Below, one piece after another: positions 1 to 6,415 of a stretch of 62,738 bases of DNA. The stretch is from Pirellulaceae bacterium (GTDB lineage Bacteria; Planctomycetota; Planctomycetia; Pirellulales; Pirellulaceae). Below the pieces are notes generated by a model, which saw only the letters and a list, made by a program, of their open reading frames with translations, was not told the DNA's origin and did not search any database. The first letter of the stretch is position 1. Each line of letters starts with the position of its first letter. The DNA is taken from positions 1 to 62,738 of the forward strand of contig JAHBXS010000008.1 of the NCBI GenBank assembly GCA_019636375.1, written 5' to 3'. Both the position numbers and the translations under genes were made by a program.

Positions 1-216
1 AGCCAACTAGCACCAGTTGAAGGATGATTCGCAGCCCACAACGAGATTTTCGCGGAACGGCTGAATTTCCTCGAGAAAGGTCTCGGTGTCTTGGCACTGG
101 AAATTTTTGTGGAGGCGTTTTTCGCCGTTTTGATCGATGACGCAGACATAAAAGACCTTTGCATGCTGATCGACTCCGACCTAGAATGAATGCCGCTAAT
201 TGTAGAATTTCATCAT
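1..216 (-). pseudogene. IS110-family transposase, N-terminal remnant with three in-frame amber codons
   Basis: Reading leftward from ATG codons at 216/213, preceded by a good ribosome binding site (AAGGAG, 220-226), the frame encodes the N-terminal DEDD-type domain start of an IS110/IS1111 transposase. The recognisable pieces are VGVDQHAKVFYVCV, then a segment like LVVGCESSFNWC. The frame is broken by TAG at 196-198, 181-183 and 7-9. The last replaces a position that is normally Trp in the 'W-x-W-L-A' end of this motif. The gene continues off the left edge. Because TAG is a normal stop elsewhere in the window, this is most simply a dead insertion sequence, not a recoded gene. Confidence 0.75.
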
Positions 217-295
217 TGGTCTCCTTGGGTTTGAGTGACTTGAGCCAAATACGTTTGAGCCCTGTGCTCGTTAAAGGTTAATCCTTTGTGGACAA

Positions 296-1120
296 TTGCC
301 AAGCTCAAGGGGCCATGATGAGTATCAAAGCGATGAACCGAAGTCGCCGTTTAGGCGGCATTTTGAAATCAAAGTTTTTTTGGCGGCGACTCGGTTACCG
401 CCGTCGTTACCCGATAAGAATGCAGCCTTGACCTACCGTTGTACACAGCATGAATCGCGGGCTCGCTATCTCGCAACCTACGATGACGTCGAGGCTGCGA
501 AGTACGATGCGTGGATCACCGCGTTGACGGACACGGATCACGACGCTTGCGTTGCGGACTTGACTCGCCATGTCGCGTTTTCGGCTAACATAGACGTACT
601 CGACGCTGGAAGTGGAACTGGCGGCCTTTGTCTGGCACTGGTTCGAATTGCAGGGCTTTGCATCACTGCTCTTGAACCTTGTATTCCGATGACTCGGTTA
701 CTTGAATCTAAACCGGAATTGCGATCCGTTAGAACTGTTCAGGGGTTCTGTGATCATGCGAACGACCTATCGCATTTCGACGCAGAGTCATTCGATGTCA
801 TTGCTTCGCGCCAACTTGCAAATTGTCTATTTGATCCACTCGCTGCTTTCCGCAATTGGCATGTTTGGCTTCGCGCGGGCGGTAAAATTGTCGTAATGGA
901 TGGCCTTTTTGACCGGGATGCCTGGACAGGAAACTGGGATGGCGTTGTCGATACGCTACCGCTCTCGGCTTGCAGAACCACCGCAACTGTTCCATACTTG
1001 CTTGAACAAAGTGGCTTCCAAATTGATTTTACGGGATTTATGGAATCCACGAATGCACTTCCCTCAACGCGAACCAAAAGATACATGGTCGTGGCAACTA
1101 AACCGTTGGGTAACCAATAA
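296..1120 (+). CDS. class I SAM-dependent methyltransferase (start uncertain)
   Basis: The 274-residue frame holds a Rossmann-type methyltransferase core. Motif I is VLDAGSGTGG (about residues 101-110), followed by an acidic 'ALEPC' strand end. A post-II 'FDVIASRQLANCLFDP' segment and 'WLRAGGKIVVMDGLF' fit the methyltransferase 11/25 families. The substrate cannot be told. The frame has no ATG before the core; TTG at 296 is the first possible start and has no clear ribosome binding site. The first 45 residues look unlike the family and include a T7 run (about 374-380), so an N-terminal truncation or frameshift is possible. It stands alone and is followed directly by an attC-like element, which suggests a captured cassette. 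Confidence 0.7.
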   Translation: MPSSRGHDEYQSDEPKSPFRRHFEIKVFLAATRLPPSLPDKNAALTYRCTQHESRARYLATYDDVEAAKYDAWITALTDTDHDACVADLTRHVAFSANIDVLDAGSGTGGLCLALVRIAGLCITALEPCIPMTRLLESKPELRSVRTVQGFCDHANDLSHFDAESFDVIASRQLANCLFDPLAAFRNWHVWLRAGGKIVVMDGLFDRDAWTGNWDGVVDTLPLSACRTTATVPYLLEQSGFQIDFTGFMESTNALPSTRTKRYMVVATKPLGNQ

Positions 1121-1245
1121 GCCTTTGACTTTGCGAGACTTGAGATAGGGTGTGGCGGTTGGTGGGGGTGTGGCCGAAGCGAGGGACGTTGAATTATCGA
1201 AAAATTGAGCCGATGTTTAAGGGCGTTGTTCAAGAAGCCCGATGA
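1112..1245 (+). other. attC-like element A (putative cassette recombination site)
   Basis: The left end (1112-1135) overlaps the methyltransferase stop codon and reads AACCAATAAGCC then TTTGACTTTGCG. The right end (1226-1245) reads TTGTTCAAGAAGCCCGATGA. Both ends recur, with few changes, around element B behind the next gene, whereas the centres differ in sequence and length. Conserved ends with a variable middle just after a stop codon are typical of integron attC sites. The canonical GTTRRRY core is not matched exactly (GTTCAAG here), so the call is tentative. Confidence 0.35.
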
Positions 1246-1366
1246 CGCTCGGTGAACGAATGGGTTTGTCATAACTTGGCATGAGTAGCCACTCCTAAAA
1301 CAGGAAACAAAAAATTGCCTCGACCACTGTCGGGGCTTCGTTACTGTCCAGGAGTACAAAAAAAAC

Positions 1367-1396
1367 TTGACTCGCCAACCCACCTTCGCCTACAAT
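1367..1396 (+). promoter_or_regulatory. sigma-70-type promoter upstream of the cupin gene
   Basis: TTGACT (1367-1372) and TACAAT (1391-1396) are separated by 18 bases and each differs from consensus at one position. The predicted start is near 1403, about 175 bases before the cupin ATG. A related copy with the same 18-base spacing lies at 2583-2612. Confidence 0.55.
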
Positions 1397-1579
1397 GCGA
1401 CGGCAATCAACCCCGCCGCAAAGCGGCTTACTTGAACAATCGGATGCACCAAAGTCGGCGAATGGTGCGTATTGCCAGTGGAACGATCACCGCTCCGACT
1501 TGGTGATTCGAACCGATAGGCCACCACCGGCTGCAGGGAATTGACATTCACACGATCACGACCATTGGTCACAACGTCC

Positions 1580-2035
1580 ATGAGCACAAAACAGCTTTGG
1601 TTTCTGAACTCGTCCGTAACGATCCGCGTGTCCCAGTCGGATGGCCAGGACAGCGTCTCAATTCTCGATCATCGCGTGCCCCATGGCGATTCACCACCGA
1701 TGCATTTCCATCGCACGGAGGATGAAATCTTCCACATATTGGAGGGCGAATTCCGTGTAAAGGTCCAAGACCAAGAGCATCGAGTCGGCCCCGGCGCCAT
1801 CGTTCTCTTGCCAAAGGGCATCCCCCACACTTATCGTGCTGAGTCGTCGGCGGGAGGCCGCTTCCTGACGGTGACGGTGCGCGGCGATTTTGAACGATTC
1901 GTGCGTGCCACGAGCCGCCCGGCTCAAGGCCCAGGGCTGCCGGAGCCTGTAGCCCCATCTCCCGAGGCGATCCAAGTGCTCTCGACGGCCGCGGCCCAAT
2001 ATGGAATCGAGATTGTAGGACCACCACTCAACTGA
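1580..2035 (+). CDS. cupin-domain protein
   Basis: The product is about 151 residues long, counted from ATG 1580; the frame extends upstream but without cupin homology. Cupin motif 1 is visible as PMHFHRTEDEIFHILEGEF (two His and a Glu for metal binding), and motif 2 as GPGAIVLLPKGIPHTY. The single small beta-barrel resembles the many cupin_2 proteins of unknown substrate (sugar-epimerase, dioxygenase or storage-like folds). The gene stands between two attC-like elements and has its own promoter-like sequence, as expected for a self-expressed cassette. Function is not assigned. Confidence 0.8.
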   Translation: MSTKQLWFLNSSVTIRVSQSDGQDSVSILDHRVPHGDSPPMHFHRTEDEIFHILEGEFRVKVQDQEHRVGPGAIVLLPKGIPHTYRAESSAGGRFLTVTVRGDFERFVRATSRPAQGPGLPEPVAPSPEAIQVLSTAAAQYGIEIVGPPLN

Positions 2036-2043
2036 AGGGAAGT

Positions 2044-2148
2044 GGCCCAACCAATAAGGCATTGACTTCGCGGAGCGACGCAGGAGCGGAGCCGAAGGTC
2101 AAGGCCTTTGTTCAGGAAGCCCGGTGAGTGTTCAAGAAGTTCGGTGAG
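2044..2148 (+). other. attC-like element B (putative cassette recombination site)
   Basis: Nine bases after the cupin stop comes GCCCAAC (2044-2050), a match to the attC R'' consensus RYYYAAC. It is followed by AATAAGGCATTGACTTCG. The right arm (about 2092-2112) CGAAGGTCAAGGCCTTTGTT is nearly the reverse complement of the left arm, giving a long imperfect hairpin with a GC-rich tip. The right core is GTTCAGG, not GTTRRRY. A second right-end copy, GTTCAAGAAGTTCGGTGA, follows at about 2130-2147. The element shares both ends with element A. Confidence 0.4.
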
Positions 2149-2652
2149 ATGTTTGGGCTAGAGGTTGGTACGTGGTGAGTCAGGCATGTGATTGTTTTTC
2201 TGATTGGTGATTGATTCTTTTTTCGAGATTCCAGATTGGGTTTTCAAACTTTTGGCATTTCAATTGCCCAACAGTCTGCCGATTGCCCATTGGTCTGCCG
2301 GTGGTTTTTATCGGTGAAGATGGCTTCTTGAAGTTCAGAGTGAGTGAATTTGGCCTTTCGAATTCGCGAAGGGTGCAGTTGAAGCGGTGGAGGGTGGCGG
2401 ATTGTGGTTTGTTTCGTCCGATGTATTGATTGAAATTGGCGGCAGAAGCAGACCTTCGTCGGCCGGCCTCCAGGGTTGTTTTTGGTTACCGTTTGCGGGC
2501 CTTGCACTTGGACGTTGATCGTAGAATCATTCTCCTCAATTGCTCGCGTCTGCCAAACGCCTCATTTTCTTCGTTAAAAAACTTGAAACGCCAACCCACC
2601 TAATCTGACAATAAATTGATTAACTATTGTGCGACAGCCTCAGCCTCGAAAT
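2149..2652. other. non-coding stretch
   Basis: About 500 bases without a convincing gene. Short open frames exist on both strands but have no ribosome binding site or recognisable motif. The one notable sequence is the promoter-like repeat at 2583-2612. Confidence 0.5.
2583..2612 (+). promoter_or_regulatory. promoter-like repeat without an obvious downstream gene
   Basis: TTGAAA, 18 bases, GACAAT. The segment shares AAAAACTTGA and CGCCAACCCACCT with the promoter at 1367-1396, so the two are related copies flanking the cupin unit. This copy points into the 3' end of the oppositely oriented cardiolipin synthase gene, so it could only give an antisense or orphan transcript. Confidence 0.35.
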
Positions 2653-4101
2653 TTACAACAACGGTGAGATCAGTTTGACGCAGCTTTCGAGGAGTTGGAC
2701 GGGAAGAGAAGGAATCGGCTGCTCGGAGGGGATCAGGCGGCGCGAATCGGCGATGTATTGTTCTTGAAGTGCAATTAGCTCCGCCGTAAAGGGTTTATCG
2801 TAAAGTACCAACATCATCTCGAAATTTAGCTGAATGCTGCGAGGGTCCAGATTGAGGGAGCCGAAAACGCTCATTTCGCCATCGATCGTAATTGACTTGG
2901 TGTGCAGCAGTCCTTTTTGGTAAAGCATGACGCTGACTCCCGCTTCGGCGAGCTCGCGGATCGCCGAGCGGCTTGCGAGCCGAACCGAAGTTGAATCAAC
3001 TCGTTCGGGCAGAACGAGAGTGACGGCGACGCCGCGCCGTGCAGCGATGATCAGGGCCCGCTGCAGCGATGTGTCGGGAATGAAATAAGGTGTCGTGATG
3101 GTGAGTTGCCAATCGGCAGAGTAGATGGCTCCGATCAGCAACTGAGTGATTGCCTCTGAGTCGATCCCTGGTCCTGATGGTACGACTTGGGTGATCGCCG
3201 AACCGCGCGGAGACGGGGGTTCCATTTCTTCCAGGTAGCGACTGATTTCCGGACTACTACTTGTTTCAAAATACCAGTCTTCTAGAAAGATCATTGAAAC
3301 GGGATCAACGGCGGGCCCCTCTAATCGAACCATCGCATCGACCCATTCCCCCACTCCCGCAGTCCGTTTAAAGAACCGGGGGTCTGCCATGTTTTTGCTG
3401 CCAATGAATCCAATTCTGTGGTCGATAACGACGATTTTTCGATGCAGCCGCAAGTCAAATCGGTAAAACAGTGAACGGATTAACCCGACCGGGAGTGCAG
3501 CATGAACCACAACTCCGGCGGCGCGTAATTCATTGACTTGTTTGCCGCGCAAAAATCCCCAACTCCCGACAGCGTCCACAAGTACTCGGCAGTCAACGCC
3601 ACGTTGCGCTGCGGCCATCAGGCTATTGGCGACTTGATCGGCCAGTCCCCCCGATTCCCAGATGTAGTATTCCAGAAAACAAGTCCGCTTCGCACGATCA
3701 ATCTCCGTAATGATGTCTTGGAAGGCTTCGTCGGAAGTGCCGTGCATCTCAATCTGATTTCCGCTGAGCGGCAGTGCTCCGCTGGCAATCTCAATCATGC
3801 GACTCATCTGCGCAACATCTTCACGGGGATTTTCCCATCCCGTAAATCGATAAATATCCAAGCGTGATAGCCAACGGGAATATTCTTCTTGAAGACTTTG
3901 TGCCCAACGGGCTCTCACCCGACACAAGCGGTTATCGGCCAGCAATAAAAATATGAACGCCCCGCCGAAGGGGAAAATCAAGACGACGAGGAGCCACGCC
4001 AATGTGACGCTTGCCGAGCGTTTGCGGAGAAGAATCCATACTGAAAAAGTGATCCGTAGGCTCCAGTCAGCAACAAGTATCCAGAATGCCGGTTGCCACA
4101 T
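2653..4101 (-). CDS. cls: cardiolipin synthase (phospholipase D superfamily)
   Basis: About 482 residues. Two hydrophobic N-terminal segments (WQPAFWILVADW and a second ending ...GGAFIFLLLADN) anchor the protein in the membrane. Two HKD motifs follow: LHRKIVVIDHRIGFIGS in the first half and HTKSITIDGEMSVFGSLN near the C-terminus. This is the standard bacterial Cls layout, joining two phosphatidylglycerols into cardiolipin plus glycerol. The frame stays open to 4203, but ATG 4101 is chosen because AGGAAA lies just upstream and the longer version would leave only 8 bases to the divergent neighbour. The divergent endonuclease-family gene recalls the ybhO (clsB)/ybhP pairing of E. coli. Confidence 0.92.
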   Translation of the reverse strand: MWQPAFWILVADWSLRITFSVWILLRKRSASVTLAWLLVVLIFPFGGAFIFLLLADNRLCRVRARWAQSLQEEYSRWLSRLDIYRFTGWENPREDVAQMSRMIEIASGALPLSGNQIEMHGTSDEAFQDIITEIDRAKRTCFLEYYIWESGGLADQVANSLMAAAQRGVDCRVLVDAVGSWGFLRGKQVNELRAAGVVVHAALPVGLIRSLFYRFDLRLHRKIVVIDHRIGFIGSKNMADPRFFKRTAGVGEWVDAMVRLEGPAVDPVSMIFLEDWYFETSSSPEISRYLEEMEPPSPRGSAITQVVPSGPGIDSEAITQLLIGAIYSADWQLTITTPYFIPDTSLQRALIIAARRGVAVTLVLPERVDSTSVRLASRSAIRELAEAGVSVMLYQKGLLHTKSITIDGEMSVFGSLNLDPRSIQLNFEMMLVLYDKPFTAELIALQEQYIADSRRLIPSEQPIPSLPVQLLESCVKLISPLL

Positions 4102-4211
4102 GGACGGTTTTCCTGAAAAATAGAGTGGAGCAGACTTAAGAGCTCGCGACTGCCAAAAAATTTCGAAAATCTGCCGCTGTCTGTCGGCAGCGTGAATATA
4201 CAACTCAAAAT

Positions 4212-4973
4212 ATGACTCCGGAACAAAAGCCGAACCATCTGCGCATTCTAACCTACAACATCCACAAAGGGATCGGTGGTATTGATCGCCGCTACGACCT
4301 ATCGCGGATTATCGATACCGTTGGGCACTATGCGCCTGACATCGTTTTCCTGCAAGAGGTTGACCACGAGGTGCCTCGTTCAAATCAAGATGTTCAGGTG
4401 GAGGAATTGGCCGATCAACTGGGATTTCCTCATTGGGCTTTTCAAGCCAACGTGAAGTTAACTCGTGGAAACTATGGGAACGCAATTTTAACGCGATTCC
4501 CCATTCGCGAACGCTGGAACGTTGATTTGACGATCCCATTCAAAAAACGCCGTCGAGCGTTGGTTGCGAAGGTCCATTTGGATCTCGACGGTCACGATCG
4601 AACGGTTTTTTTGTGCAATCTGCATTTGGGTCTGGCGGGGTTCGAGCGGAAGATGCAAGTCAAACGCCTACTCGAGTGGAGCCACCTCAAGGGGCTACAT
4701 CGACATACTCCGGCGATCATTGGCGGGGATTTCAATGATATTTGGGGCTCGTTGAGTCGGCAATTGTTTATCCCGTCGGGATTCAAGTCGGTGACACAAA
4801 ACACGCGGACTTTTCCAGCATTTATGCCCGTGCGAAGTTTGGATGCAATTTACATCCGTGGGGACATCGAGTCGTCTGCTGCATTCGTAGGGCATACACA
4901 ATTGTCTCGGTATGCTTCGGACCACCTTCCGTTGATTGTCGATCTGGAAATCCAGCCCCCACAAGCGGAGTGA
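4212..4973 (+). CDS. endonuclease/exonuclease/phosphatase-family protein (YbhP-like)
   Basis: 253 residues with the full EEP fold signature: LRILTYNIHKG at the N-terminus (catalytic Asn), FLQEVD (metal-binding Glu about 49), NYGNAILTRFP, NLHLGL, IIGGDFND and the C-terminal SDHLPL (catalytic Asp-His). No signal peptide is seen. Members act on phosphodiester or phosphomonoester bonds in nucleic acids or lipids. Divergence from cardiolipin synthase argues for a phospholipid-linked role, as proposed for YbhP, but this is inferred from context. ATG 4212 has only a weak ribosome binding site. Confidence 0.88.
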   Translation: MTPEQKPNHLRILTYNIHKGIGGIDRRYDLSRIIDTVGHYAPDIVFLQEVDHEVPRSNQDVQVEELADQLGFPHWAFQANVKLTRGNYGNAILTRFPIRERWNVDLTIPFKKRRRALVAKVHLDLDGHDRTVFLCNLHLGLAGFERKMQVKRLLEWSHLKGLHRHTPAIIGGDFNDIWGSLSRQLFIPSGFKSVTQNTRTFPAFMPVRSLDAIYIRGDIESSAAFVGHTQLSRYASDHLPLIVDLEIQPPQAE

Positions 4974-5002
4974 GTTGATGGGAGAGGGACTCGGAGAACC
5001 GG

Positions 5003-5086
5003 AAATGCAAAGTGCAGAAAGGGAAATGCAAAGTGCAAAATGCAAAGTGCAAAATGTAAAGTGCAAAATGTAAAGTGCAAAATGTA
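5003..5086 (+). repeat. heptanucleotide repeat tract, forward
   Basis: Twelve consecutive 7-base units in strict phase: AAATGCA and AAGTGCA alternate, later becoming AAATGTA/AAGTGCA, with one degenerate unit (GAAAGGG, 5017-5023). The tract lies between the convergent 3' ends of the EEP gene and dcd, and is the mirror partner of the tract at 5211-5322. Confidence 0.9.
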
Positions 5087-5210
5087 AAATTTGTGGCACG
5101 TGGTATGTGACGTACGGGCAGGTTTACTTAGGTCTTTGTAGCGTAGTTTTCTTTGTCTCGTTCGTTGTTGCGGTCAAAGATTGATTGGCCGACGATTTTG
5201 CAAAGCTCGA

Positions 5211-5322
5211 TTTTGCACTTCGGACTTTGCAATTCGCACTTTGAACTTTGAACTTTGAACTTTGCACTTTGCATTTTGCATTTTGCATTTTGCATTTCGA
5301 AATTTGCACTTTGCATTTTGCA
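5211..5322 (-). repeat. heptanucleotide repeat tract, reverse
   Basis: Sixteen in-phase heptamers of the type CTTTGCA, TTTTGCA and CTTTGAA, the reverse complement of the units at 5003-5086. An extra TTTTGCA sits out of phase at 5196-5202. The two tracts could pair across a loop of about 125 bases. A two-unit fragment of the same kind occurs near 19515. Confidence 0.9.
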
Positions 5323-5330
5323 AAAACATC

Positions 5331-5420
5331 ACTCTGGCGACAGTGGCTACGTTCTCCAAAACGTGCCAGCAAGCTCATCCACCTTCTGGCGACGGCTACT
5401 ACAGGAAAGAAACCACATTT
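5331..5420. repeat. dispersed intergenic repeat fragments (CTCTGGCGA/GGCTACG type)
   Basis: CACTCTGGCGACAGTGGCTACG (split here as CACTCTGGCGA and CAGTGGCTACG) is followed by a second partial copy CACCTTCTGGCGACGGCTAC. It belongs to the family seen at 14536-14580, 19541-19570 and 62136-62180. No coding content is seen in this stretch. Confidence 0.55.
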
Positions 5421-5424
5421 CGCT

Positions 5425-5988
5425 TTATCCTAGCCCCAACAGCAGTTGTTTTTCTTCTGATTCTTCCGTTGGGTTGAGTTCTTTGTAGAGCAGGCTGGGT
5501 TGAATGCCGGAATTGTTTTGGTACTTGTCGCTTGAATATTTTTCGAAGTCACCGTGAATTTGATGGTAGAAAATCTGACAGATTTCTACGTTCGGATAAA
5601 TCCGAATCGGTTGGACCGCGAACATCTCCAACGTCCAGTAGCCGCAAAAACCAACATCGCCAAATCCCGCCGTCACGTGAACGAATAGGCCCAACCGCCC
5701 GATTGACGAGCGGCCTTCGATCATTGGCACAAATTTATGTGTTTCGGTCCGTTCGTTAGTGCGAGCGAGATAGAGGCGGTTCGGTTCGAGCACGAGGCCA
5801 CTTTCGGGGATCGTCAAGGAGCGAACGCGGTTCCGCTTCTTCATGTCCAAGACGACCTCTTCGTAGGTCATGATTTCGGGGTGCAAGGAAAGGTTGTAGC
5901 TGTTGGGATTTACCCGCGACGGATCGAAGGGATCGATCATGATCTCCTTGCCCAAGTGCTTTTTGATCTCTTCGCCAGAAAGAATCAT
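5425..5988 (-). CDS. dcd: dCTP deaminase (possibly dUMP-forming)
   Basis: 187 residues from ATG 5988, which has AAGGAA upstream; the frame runs on to 6036 without homology. The protein begins MILSGEEIKKHL, like family members. It carries the nucleotide-binding EGRSSIGRLGLFVH block, then TAGFGDVGFCGYWTLE with the catalytic Glu, and a C-terminal YSSDKYQNNSGIQPSLL segment. It deaminates dCTP to dUTP for dTMP synthesis. The long C-terminal part and the GDVGF variant resemble bifunctional dCTP deaminase/dUTPase enzymes, but which activity is present cannot be settled by eye. Confidence 0.88.
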   Translation of the reverse strand: MILSGEEIKKHLGKEIMIDPFDPSRVNPNSYNLSLHPEIMTYEEVVLDMKKRNRVRSLTIPESGLVLEPNRLYLARTNERTETHKFVPMIEGRSSIGRLGLFVHVTAGFGDVGFCGYWTLEMFAVQPIRIYPNVEICQIFYHQIHGDFEKYSSDKYQNNSGIQPSLLYKELNPTEESEEKQLLLGLG

Positions 5989-6043
5989 TTCCGTTTCCTT
6001 ACTCAGGGGAGCCCGCCACGCCAAATGTGATAGCACTTCCAGA

Positions 6044-6072
6044 ATTTTGGCGCTTTATGAAGGTGTTGTCAA
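6044..6072 (-). promoter_or_regulatory. promoter of dcd
   Basis: On the minus strand TTGACA (6067-6072) is separated by 17 bases from CAAAAT (6044-6049). This places the start near 6037, about 50 bases before the dcd ATG. The -35 box is perfect and the -10 box matches at 4 of 6 positions. Confidence 0.45.
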
Positions 6073-6415
6073 GTCAACGGATCGGATCGCAAACACGTGA
6101 TTTTTCAGTCCATTATCCGGTTTAGTAGCATTACACGGGTAAACCGATACAATCGTCCGAACAGAATTCCCCGACACTGCGAATGCATTGCAGGTGATTC
6201 CCTTGGAGTTGTCCGCGCGGAGTTTCGCATTGATTATCGAATGAGAACGACAAGTCCCCATGTGGACGCAAAACTCCCTATAATCTCTGGGAACAGCTCG
6301 ATGGATAACGGCAAACGTTCCCCCCGAGAGTTTGGGCATCGGTCTTTGAAAAATGGAGCATTCGACAGGCCCAAGATTAAATCAAAATTAAGGTTTGGAG
6401 GCTTTTGTTTCGGTG

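Noticed and set aside
1..216. Amber (TAG) recoding suggested by three in-frame TAG codons
   Set aside because: TAG is the normal stop of several intact genes in the window (for example mnhD, mnhF, eno, and 47633), so a decayed transposase is simpler.
2211..2507. Open frames in the spacer after the cupin gene
   Set aside because: No ribosome binding site, no domain, and overlapping frames on both strands.
5003..5322. Heptamer tracts as a CRISPR array or as coding repeats
   Set aside because: Units are contiguous 7-mers without spacers, and all frames are open simply because of the 7-base period; translated products are low-complexity and lack a ribosome binding site.
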